Below, piece by piece: positions 8,167-14,096 of a DNA stretch of 32,151 nt; the stretch's first letter is position 1, and every line of letters starts with the position of its first letter. Both the position numbers and the translations under genes were made by a program. Source of the DNA: Allobosea sp. AAP35 (GTDB taxonomy: Bacteria; Pseudomonadota; Alphaproteobacteria; Rhizobiales; Beijerinckiaceae); NCBI RefSeq assembly GCF_001295925.1, contig NZ_LJHQ01000068.1:1-32151 (forward strand), in the 5' to 3' direction. The notes beneath the pieces are model-generated. The model did not search any database and was not told where the DNA came from. It was given only the letters and a program-made list of their open reading frames with translations.

Positions 8167-9021
8167 TTACTTGATGCCGGAGGAGACGAAGGAGTTGACG
8201 AAGGCGCGCTGGAACAGCGCAAAGGCGATCAGCAGCGGCGCGCTGACCAGCAGGGTTCCCGCCGCGATGACGCCCCAGGCCTGAGCGCCTTCGGCGCCGC
8301 GGGTGAAAGAGGCGAGTCCGACGGTGAGCGGGCGCAGATCGGGAGAGTTGATCACCATCAGCGGCCAGAGGAACTCGTTCCAATGGGCCGTGACGGAGAC
8401 GATCGAGAAGGCGACGAGCGAGGGCTTGGCCAGCGGCAGATAGATGAAGCCGATGCGCTGGAAGACGCTGGCGCCGTCGATCAGGGCAGCATCCTCCAGT
8501 TCGCGCGGGATCGCCCGGAAGGCCTGCCGCATCAGGAAGGTGCCGAAGGCCGAGGCGAAATAGGGCGCCATCACGCCCATCAGGCTGTCATAGAGGCCAA
8601 GCTTTGCGATCGTGGTCAGGTTGGGGACGATCAGCACGACCGGCGCCAGCATGAGCTGCAGCAGGAAGAGGTAGAAGCACAGCGTGCGGCCGGGAAACTC
8701 CAGGCGCGCGAAAGCGTAGCCGGCCAGCGTGATCGTGACGATCTGCACGGCCAGGATGCCGAGCGTGATGATTAGAGTGTTCAGGCCGTAGCGCGGGAAA
8801 TCGGCCGAGGCCCAGGCCTCGCGGAAATTGGCGAGCGTCGGGATATAGGACGGGACCAGTGAGGCCATGCCCGCCCCGATGCTTTCGGGATTGAAGGCGG
8901 CGACCAGCATCCAGATGAAGGGCACCATCCAGAGGCCGGCGATCAGCAGCGTGGCGGCATAGCCCAGCTTGGGCGAGATTTCGCCGGTGGAGACGCCGGT
9001 GCTCATGCTGGCGGCGCTCAT
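8167..9021 (-). CDS. UgpE/MalG-like ABC transporter permease
   Basis: The 284-residue membrane protein has about six hydrophobic segments. The EAA loop of binding-protein-dependent permeases is visible as AFRAIPRELEDAALIDGASVFQRIGFIYLPLAKPSL. The N-terminal part, with a large first periplasmic loop containing NFREAW, is typical of the MalG/UgpE branch. Its start overlaps the stop of the other permease gene by 4 nt (ATGA), so translation is coupled. It should form a heterodimer with that permease in the inner membrane. No ATP-binding subunit is encoded in the operon. Confidence 0.9.
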   Translation of the reverse strand: MSAASMSTGVSTGEISPKLGYAATLLIAGLWMVPFIWMLVAAFNPESIGAGMASLVPSYIPTLANFREAWASADFPRYGLNTLIITLGILAVQIVTITLAGYAFARLEFPGRTLCFYLFLLQLMLAPVVLIVPNLTTIAKLGLYDSLMGVMAPYFASAFGTFLMRQAFRAIPRELEDAALIDGASVFQRIGFIYLPLAKPSLVAFSIVSVTAHWNEFLWPLMVINSPDLRPLTVGLASFTRGAEGAQAWGVIAAGTLLVSAPLLIAFALFQRAFVNSFVSSGIK

Positions 9022-9953
9022 GCGTCCTTCTCCCCGAATGAGCGCTCGAGCGTGCGCAGGGAGGAGGCGGTGACGACGAGGAGCAGCGCCAGCATCACCA
9101 GCGTGCCGGCAGCGGCGCGGCCGGCGTCGTAGTTCTCCACCGCCTGCTGGTAAACGTAAAACAGCAACAGGTTGGTGGAATCGGAGGGGCCGCCCTTGGT
9201 TAGGACGAAGACATGGTCGACCTGGGTGACGACATTGAGCAGACCGATGACCAGCACGAAACCGATCGTTGGCTTGAGATAGGGCAGGGTGACGTAGCGC
9301 AGGCGCTGCCAGGGGCCGGCGCCGTCGATGATCGCGGCCTCATAGGCGTCTGCCGGCACCGCCTGCAGCCCGGCGAGAAAGAACAGCATGTAATAGCCGG
9401 CGTTCTTCCAGATCGTCAGCACCATGATCGACCAGAGCGCGATATCGGGATCGCCGAGCCAGTTGGGGCCGGAGATGGCGAGCTTGGCGAGGTGGTAGTC
9501 GAGCAGCCCGACATTGGGCAGGAAGAGGAACAGGAAGATCGAGGCCGCCGCGACCAGCGGGATCAGGACGGGCAAAAAGAACAGGGCCCGAAACAGCGCG
9601 TTGACCCGGCTCGACCGCGCCAGCGCCATGGCAAAGCCCAGCGCCAGGACGAGGCTGGGGATCACCGTGCCGAGCGCATAGACGAGGTTATTGCCCAGCG
9701 CCTTGCGGAAGGCGGGATCGGCGAAGAGCTTCAGGAAGTTATCGAGGCCTACATAGGCCTGCGGCCCGCCGACCCGGATCTGTCCGTGGAACGATTGCCA
9801 CAGGACCTGAACGACCGGCCAGTAGGTGAAGAGCGCCAGAAACAGCAGCGACGGCGCCAGCATCGCGAAAGCGAGCAGAGTCGCCTGGCGCGGCCGCCAG
9901 CGGGGCGCGCTCCACTCGCTCGTCCTGCCTGCCGTGACAACCGACTGCGCCAT
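9018..9953 (-). CDS. UgpA/MalF-like ABC transporter permease
   Basis: The 311-residue product has about six transmembrane segments and the EAA motif AVPADAYEAAIIDGAGPWQRLRYVTLPYLKPT. The start of the membrane domain (LLFLALFTYWPVVQVLWQSFHG) and the LDNFLKLFADPAFRKALGNNLVYA block are standard for the UgpA/MalF branch. It is the first gene of the operon; a purine-rich ribosome site (GGTAGGGG) precedes the ATG. A Pho-box-like sequence lies about 50 nt upstream. It pairs with the next gene's permease. Confidence 0.9.
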   Translation of the reverse strand: MAQSVVTAGRTSEWSAPRWRPRQATLLAFAMLAPSLLFLALFTYWPVVQVLWQSFHGQIRVGGPQAYVGLDNFLKLFADPAFRKALGNNLVYALGTVIPSLVLALGFAMALARSSRVNALFRALFFLPVLIPLVAAASIFLFLFLPNVGLLDYHLAKLAISGPNWLGDPDIALWSIMVLTIWKNAGYYMLFFLAGLQAVPADAYEAAIIDGAGPWQRLRYVTLPYLKPTIGFVLVIGLLNVVTQVDHVFVLTKGGPSDSTNLLLFYVYQQAVENYDAGRAAAGTLVMLALLLVVTASSLRTLERSFGEKDA

Positions 9954-10001
9954 GCACCCCTACCTTTGTCGGGGGTCATGGCGGGGTGCGACGACGAAGC
10001 G

Positions 10002-10019
10002 GTTACGTTTCTATGACGG
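10002..10019 (-). promoter_or_regulatory. Pho-box-like sequence upstream of the ugp-like operon
   Basis: The minus strand reads CCGTCAT-AGAA-ACGTAAC, matching the PhoB layout of two 7-bp direct repeats (consensus CTGTCAT) separated by 4 bp. The first repeat matches 6 of 7 positions and the second only 3 of 7. It ends about 49 nt before the first start codon. Phosphate-starvation control would suit a glycerophosphodiester importer, but the second half is weak, so this is only a candidate. Confidence 0.3.
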
Positions 10020-10029
10020 ATGCGTGACG

Positions 10030-10051
10030 GCCCCGGCGAATTGCCGGGGGC
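10030..10051. terminator. GC-rich hairpin at the end of the GNAT gene
   Basis: GCCCCGGC (10030-10037) and GCCGGGGGC (10043-10051) pair around GAATT, about 14 nt beyond the stop of the acetyltransferase gene. There is no T-run on the minus-strand side, so it is a terminator-like hairpin. It also lies close to the promoter region of the importer operon. Confidence 0.5.
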
Positions 10052-10064
10052 GTCCGACTTATCC

Positions 10065-10601
10065 TCAGGCGGCGCGGCGAACGGGCTCCGCCAGCGGTGC
10101 CGCCTCGTCCTGACGGCCCGTCGCAACGAGGACGCCCGATGCGCCGGCCAAGGCGCCATCGCGCAGATCAAGGCCAAGGAAGCGCTCGCGCTCGACCGGG
10201 CCGGGCATGGCGAGATCGCGGGTCAGGTCGCCGCAGAAGCCGAAGCGCTCATAATAGGCGGCATCGCCGACGAGCAACACGGCGCCGTGGCCGCGGCAGG
10301 CCGCGCGCCAGATCGCTTCGCGCATGATGGCGCGGCCGATGCCCTCGCCCTGAAGCTCCGGCGAGACCGCGAGCGGGCCAAGCAGGAGCGCGGGTTTGCC
10401 GCCGGCCTCGACATGCCAAAGCCGCACGGTGGCGACGACGACGCCATCGCGCTCGGCCGTCAAGGCGAGTCCCTCAGCCGGCAAACGACCCTCGCGGAGC
10501 CGCTCGCTCGACTTGGCCGTGCGGCGCTCGCCCAGGCAGCGGTCGAGCAGCGCCTCGCGGGCGAGAACATCGGCAGCGACTTCGTCGCGAATCGTGATCA
10601 T
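10065..10601 (-). CDS. GNAT-family N-acetyltransferase (YhbS-like)
   Basis: The 178-residue protein has the acetyl-CoA binding pattern LGPLAVSPELQGEGIGRAIMREAI (motif A: Q-G-x-G-x-G/A) followed by VLLVGDAAYYERFGFCG, which places it in the YhbS-like (COG3153) subgroup. The acceptor substrate cannot be deduced. The ATG at 10601 has an AGGTG ribosome site. An upstream in-frame start at 10673 would add a basic, non-conserved extension and is not used. It lies downstream of ornithine decarboxylase on the same strand, separated by about 290 nt that include a repeat. A role with polyamines or ornithine is conceivable from context only. Confidence 0.85.
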   Translation of the reverse strand: MITIRDEVAADVLAREALLDRCLGERRTAKSSERLREGRLPAEGLALTAERDGVVVATVRLWHVEAGGKPALLLGPLAVSPELQGEGIGRAIMREAIWRAACRGHGAVLLVGDAAYYERFGFCGDLTRDLAMPGPVERERFLGLDLRDGALAGASGVLVATGRQDEAAPLAEPVRRAA

Positions 10602-10839
10602 GACGCACCTCCGGCCGGAGCGCCTGCGAACTCGCAGACCTTCCCGGCGCCGCGCCAACGCGGCCACAAGCAACAGGGATGTGTGGAAGAGGGTCCGGCG
10701 GGAGCCACGGCCGCGCTCTCCCTTCTTGGAGACGCGGACGCTCCGCCCGAAACCGCCGGGCGGCCTGCCGAACCTGGCAGGGCGCTTCGCCGGACCCGAT
10801 GGGTGAGGGGCGCGGTTTAGGTCGCGCCACTTATCCTAT

Positions 10840-10888
10840 GAGCATGATGTGGTCCGAAAACCGGTACCCACTTTTCGGCATCATGCTC
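10840..10888. repeat. Dispersed palindrome GAGCATGATG...CATCATGCTC
   Basis: Perfect 10-bp arms at 10840-10849 and 10879-10888 enclose an inner imperfect stem (CCGAAAA with CTTTTCGG). This GAGCATGATGTGGTCCGAAAA type is a very common intergenic element in Hyphomicrobiales. It starts 5 nt beyond the ornithine decarboxylase stop and may terminate or protect that transcript. The rest of 10602-10892 is GC-rich with no gene I can support. Confidence 0.85.
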
Positions 10889-10892
10889 TGCG

Positions 10893-12038
10893 TCAGATGA
10901 CGTACTGCCTCAGCGGCGGAAAGCCGTTAAAGGCGACGGCCGAATAGGTCGTCGTATAAGCGCCCGTGCCCTCGATCAGCAGCTTGTCGCCGATCTCCAG
11001 GCTGAAGGGCAGCATGTACGGGGTCTTCTCGTACATGACATCGACCGAATCGCAGGTCGGGCCGGCCAGGATGCAGGGCACCGTCGCATCGCCGTCGCGG
11101 GCGCTGCGGATCGGGTAGCGGATCGCCTCGTCCATGGTCTCGGCGAGACCGTTGAACTTGCCGATGTCGAGATAGACCCAGGCGACCTGATCGTCCTTGG
11201 CCTTCTTCGAAATCAGCACGACCTCGGTCTCGATCAGGCCGGCATTGCCGACCATGCCGCGACCCGGCTCGATGATGGTCTCGGGCAGGCGGTTGCCGAA
11301 ATGCTTCGACAGCGCCTGGAAGATGGCATCGCCATAGGACGGCACGCCCGGGATCGGCTTCAGATAACGCGCCGGGAAGCCGCCGCCCAGATTGACCATC
11401 GATAGCGAGAGCCCACGGGTGGCGCATTCCTTGAACACCGCCGAGGCGGAGCCCAGAGCGGAATCCCAGGCGTTGACGTTGGCCTGTTGCGAACCGACAT
11501 GGAACGAGATGCCATGAGCGGTCAGGCCGAGGCGATGGCCGTGCTCGAGCACGTCGGCTGCCATATCGGGCTCGCAGCCGAACTTACGCGAGAGCGGCCA
11601 GTCGGCGCCGGCACCGTCGCAGAGGATGCGGCAGAAGATGCGCACATCCGACGCAGCCGTCTTTTCGGCCGAGCGGGCGACCTTCTCGACTTCCGCCGTG
11701 CAATCGACGGCGAAAAGGCGCACGCCGAGCTCCATGGCGCGGGCGACGTCACGCTCCTTCTTGATGGTGTTGCCGAAGGAGATGCGGTCGGCGGTGGCGC
11801 CGGCGGCGAGTGCGAGCTCGATCTCGACAACCGAGGCGCAATCGAAGCTGGAGCCGAGCTTAGCCAGCAAAGCGAGCACTTCGGGAGCCGGGTTCGCCTT
11901 CACCGCGTAGAAGACGCGCGTGTCGGGGAGGGACCGCGAGAAGGCATGATAGTTCTCGCGCACCACATCGAGGTCGATGACGACGCAGGGACCGTCATCG
12001 CGGCGGGAACGAAGGAACTCACGGATGCGCTCGGTCAT
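10893..12038 (-). CDS. odc: Ornithine decarboxylase (fold III, group IV, PLP-dependent)
   Basis: The 381-residue enzyme belongs to the alanine-racemase-fold decarboxylases. Visible landmarks are FYAVKANP with the PLP lysine (K47), FDCAS, FGNTIK, the H180-VGSQ motif, NLGGGFP, EPGR (257-260) and GPTCDSVD with the active-site cysteine (C329). It decarboxylates ornithine to putrescine; some relatives also accept lysine. Putrescine feeds the homospermidine synthase encoded at 4315-5751. The frame is open far upstream, but the family starts at the ATG at 12038, preceded by AAGGGAG. It has an unusually long 5' leader (to about 12486) that is likely regulatory. Confidence 0.93.
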   Translation of the reverse strand: MTERIREFLRSRRDDGPCVVIDLDVVRENYHAFSRSLPDTRVFYAVKANPAPEVLALLAKLGSSFDCASVVEIELALAAGATADRISFGNTIKKERDVARAMELGVRLFAVDCTAEVEKVARSAEKTAASDVRIFCRILCDGAGADWPLSRKFGCEPDMAADVLEHGHRLGLTAHGISFHVGSQQANVNAWDSALGSASAVFKECATRGLSLSMVNLGGGFPARYLKPIPGVPSYGDAIFQALSKHFGNRLPETIIEPGRGMVGNAGLIETEVVLISKKAKDDQVAWVYLDIGKFNGLAETMDEAIRYPIRSARDGDATVPCILAGPTCDSVDVMYEKTPYMLPFSLEIGDKLLIEGTGAYTTTYSAVAFNGFPPLRQYVI

Positions 12039-12486
12039 GAGACGCGTCTCCCTTACGGCGCTGGCGGCGCCGATGCGACATGAAGCCGGCTTGAGTCGAT
12101 CGAGCAATACACGACGCGTTGGAAACGCCGCGATTTGCCGAACGAAACGTCCGGACCCTGGTAACCGTCGCTTGGGGAAGCCCCCGCACGCCCGGCAATG
12201 AAGGACAAGCCTCTTCGGTGCTGATCTTTGGAGGACCAGCGAGACCAAAAAAAGCCCGTTCCGTCGTTGCTTTAAGCTGCGTCCCCCGTGGAGATTCGGG
12301 GTTCGCCGGTTTCGCCTCCGGCTGCCAGTCGCTGTTCGGTGACAGTTCCCTGGAGAAGGAAACCGGGAGCGTGATTTGAGGGGATATCCATCCCCCTCCA
12401 TCCGTCTCCAACACCTGGCGGCTGTCCGGCCTCTTGTCCGGATGCCCACCGACTGACACGCGGCCACAGGCACGTGCGAATTGGGT
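12039..12486 (-). promoter_or_regulatory. Long 5' leader of ornithine decarboxylase, candidate alphaproteobacterial speF-type RNA element
   Basis: About 450 nt separate the candidate promoter from the start codon, with no conserved gene inside. On the minus strand the leader shows a GGGGAT-GGAT-ATCCCC hairpin (about 12379-12394), a CCCC...GGGG stem (about 12285-12302) and a GGAACGGGC block running into seven T residues (about 12245-12260). The last looks like an attenuator, with a partly complementary CCCGGTTTCC upstream. A structured RNA of this kind (speF motif) is known upstream of ornithine decarboxylase genes in alphaproteobacteria. Membership is inferred from position, length and this pattern, not from a model search. 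Confidence 0.45.
12272..12391 (-). CDS. Possible 39-codon leader ORF in the odc leader
   Basis: On the minus strand an ATG at 12391 follows a GGAG/GGGGG-rich stretch and opens a frame of 39 codons (begins MDIPSNHAPGF, ends RISTGDAA). It stops at TAA, about 15 nt before the G-rich/T7 element. Placement is suggestive of translational attenuation, as for the SpeFL peptide of enterobacteria, but there is no sequence similarity to SpeFL. The same bases could instead be conserved as RNA structure. Only comparison between species can decide. Confidence 0.2.
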   Translation of the reverse strand: MDIPSNHAPGFLLQGTVTEQRLAAGGETGEPRISTGDAA

Positions 12487-12492
12487 GAGCTG

Positions 12493-12521
12493 CATATACG
12501 GACGATGGCCCGGGCGCACAA
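12493..12521 (-). promoter_or_regulatory. Candidate odc promoter
   Basis: The minus strand has TTGTGC (12516-12521) and TATATG (12493-12498) with an exact 17-nt spacer. TTGTGC is close to the alphaproteobacterial CTTG(T/A)C form. Transcription would start near 12486. Confidence 0.42.
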
Positions 12522-12564
12522 GGATTTTTTGAAGACGATGTTCGATTTGTCTGCGAGCCGGCCA

Positions 12565-12594
12565 ATGTGTATGATTGACTCTTATCATACACAT
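12565..12594. promoter_or_regulatory. VapB operator: perfect 11-bp inverted repeat
   Basis: ATGTGTATGAT (12565-12575) and ATCATACACAT (12584-12594) are perfect complements separated by 8 nt. The palindrome ends 10 nt before the vapB start codon and is AT-rich in a GC-rich setting. VapBC modules are autoregulated by VapB binding to such palindromes, so this is the likely operator. Confidence 0.78.
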
Positions 12595-12604
12595 GAGGCT
12601 AGCG

Positions 12605-12817
12605 ATGCGAACCAATATCGACATCGACGATGCTCTTCTCAAAGAAGCGATGGCGGCGACCGGATTGACCACCAAGAAGGCGACTGTCGAGGAGGCGCTG
12701 CGCCGGCTCTTGAAGGATGCCGAGTTACGTCAGGTGATCCAGGAGATGCGCGGTCTCGGTTGGGAGGGCGATCTCGACGCGATGCGAACCGATCGCGCTG
12801 TCGACCATCAGCCATGA
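12605..12817 (+). CDS. vapB: VapB-family antitoxin
   Basis: The 70-residue protein starts MRTNIDIDDALLKEAMAATG, the ribbon-helix-helix DNA-binding pattern of VapB antitoxins. It ends with the toxin-neutralising segment containing GWEGDLDAMR. It should bind and inhibit the adjacent PIN-domain toxin and repress its own promoter through the palindrome at 12565-12594. The ATG at 12605 is preferred over in-frame codons a few residues upstream, which lie inside or at the edge of the operator. Its TGA overlaps the toxin ATG (ATGA), so the pair is translationally coupled. Confidence 0.92.
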   Translation: MRTNIDIDDALLKEAMAATGLTTKKATVEEALRRLLKDAELRQVIQEMRGLGWEGDLDAMRTDRAVDHQP

Positions 12818-13203
12818 TCGTGGTCGACAGCTCCGTCTGGATCGGCCAGCTTCGATCGCAGAGCAGTCCGGCCGTGGCCGCGCTGGCGGCGATACAGGCT
12901 CCGACGCGGATCATCGTCGGCGATTTGGTATTGATGGAGGTCTTGCGTGGCGCGCGCGACGAGCGCCACGCGGAAAGCATTGAGCGGGCTATGCGGCGCT
13001 TCAAAGTCGAGCCGATGGTCGATGAGGCGCTCGCGATCGCTGCGGCCCGTCATTCGCGCATTCTGCGGCAGCGAGGTGTTACGCTTCGCAAGACGATCGA
13101 CCTTTTGATCGCCACCTATTGCATCGAGCGCGGCCATACGCTGCTCCATCAGGATCGGGATTTCGACATGATAGCCCGGCACCTGCCTCTGGCCATCGTC
13201 TGA
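12814..13203 (+). CDS. vapC: VapC-family PIN-domain toxin (ribonuclease)
   Basis: The 129-residue protein has the acidic PIN-domain residues in order: D5 in MIVVDSSVWI, E42 in VLMEVLRG, D96 in KTIDLLIATYC and D114/D116 in LLHQDRDFDMIA. These bind Mg or Mn for RNA cleavage. VapC toxins cut tRNA or rRNA; the target here is unknown. All key residues are present, so it should be active. The frame continues open upstream of 12814, but the ATG coupled to the vapB stop is the natural start. Confidence 0.93.
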   Translation: MIVVDSSVWIGQLRSQSSPAVAALAAIQAPTRIIVGDLVLMEVLRGARDERHAESIERAMRRFKVEPMVDEALAIAAARHSRILRQRGVTLRKTIDLLIATYCIERGHTLLHQDRDFDMIARHLPLAIV

Positions 13204-13211
13204 CCCCCGCC

Positions 13212-13775
13212 CTATTCCCGGGCCTCGCTGAACCGGATCCGGTTCCCGAACGGATCGGGCACCTCCAGCAGGCGCCCTCCAGGGGCGTTGTCCTGAATGC
13301 GCGGCTTGGAATAGGGGTAGTGCTTGCCGATCAACTCGGCGCGGTAGGCATCGACGCCTTTCATCCTGACGAAAACGGTCGAGCCCGGGCTGGCGTCGCC
13401 ATGATGCTCCGAGAGATGCAGGGTCAGGCCGGAGCGCGAGACCTGCATGTAGATCGGGAAGTTGGGACCGAAGCGGTGCTCCCAATCCAGCGTGAAGCCG
13501 AGGAAATCGAGGTAGAATTCCCGCGCCTTCCCGACCTCGAAAATCCGCAGGATCGGAATCCCCGTGCCGAGGTTGACGCCAGAGACATCGGTCTTGGCCG
13601 TGCCCGGTCCGTCGCGGTATTCACCGAAGCTGGCGGAGGCGGTGTTCCAGTCGGCAAAGCCGAACTGTCGTGCCACGAGTTCCAGTGATTCCGAGTGGGT
13701 GAGGTCAACCTGCCTCGAGGCCAACGCCTCGCGCAGGGTTCTGGCCATCAGCTTCGCGTCGCGAAAGCTGCGCAT
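13212..13775 (-). CDS. VOC-superfamily (glyoxalase/bleomycin-resistance-like) protein with N-terminal extension
   Basis: The 187-residue product has two parts. Residues 1-50 (MRSFRDAKLMARTLREALASR...LVARQFGFADWNTASA) are a helical extension seen in a subset of 'glyoxalase superfamily' proteins. Residues about 65-187 form a VOC domain with PILRIFEVGKAREFYLDFLGFTLDWEH, LTLHLSEHHGDASPGSTVFVRM and DPFGNRIRFSEARE. Such proteins are often drug- or toxin-binding, but the substrate is unknown. GAAGGAT lies in front of the ATG. It is convergent with vapBC, ending 9 nt from the vapC stop. Confidence 0.86.
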   Translation of the reverse strand: MRSFRDAKLMARTLREALASRQVDLTHSESLELVARQFGFADWNTASASFGEYRDGPGTAKTDVSGVNLGTGIPILRIFEVGKAREFYLDFLGFTLDWEHRFGPNFPIYMQVSRSGLTLHLSEHHGDASPGSTVFVRMKGVDAYRAELIGKHYPYSKPRIQDNAPGGRLLEVPDPFGNRIRFSEARE

Positions 13776-14096
13776 CGTCGTGATCCTTCACGTTGAGCAG
13801 ACGAAACGATCAGGGCTCGCATTGCTGATGGCCGTCCACCGAACGATCGGGATCGGGAAACCATGTCGGGATGCATTCACCAGACCCTTGCGGGCGCGAG
13901 CGGCAGGCTGCATCCAGCCAGAGCCGAACACTAGAAAGCGCCGCCGCGACCTGTCAACGGCGCGCCTTGGGCGGGCCGCTATGTCGCTCGCGAGATGCTG
14001 CCCTAGACCGGCCCCAATTCCTCGCCTAAGTCACTGGCCGGCAAGCCTTTGATGGACCGCCTGAGATGGCGGCCGAGACCAGATGACGGACCCAAC
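13776..14096. other. Divergent intergenic region, no gene seen
   Basis: These 321 nt separate the VOC gene (minus) and the opgD-like gene (plus). I see no conserved ORF, no strong hairpin and no repeat of the families found elsewhere in the window. Presumably it holds the two divergent promoters, but no clear -35/-10 pair could be picked out. Confidence 0.6.

Noticed and set aside
7297..8775. Long plus-strand frame opposite the UgpB/UgpE-like genes (492 codons)
   Set aside because: Low-complexity Gly/Asp/Glu/Arg translation from third-position GC bias; the minus strand holds clear transporter genes.
12039..12521. N-terminal extension of ornithine decarboxylase of about 160 residues
   Set aside because: The extension has no similarity to decarboxylases, the family starts at 12038 with a good ribosome site, and the segment looks like structured leader RNA.
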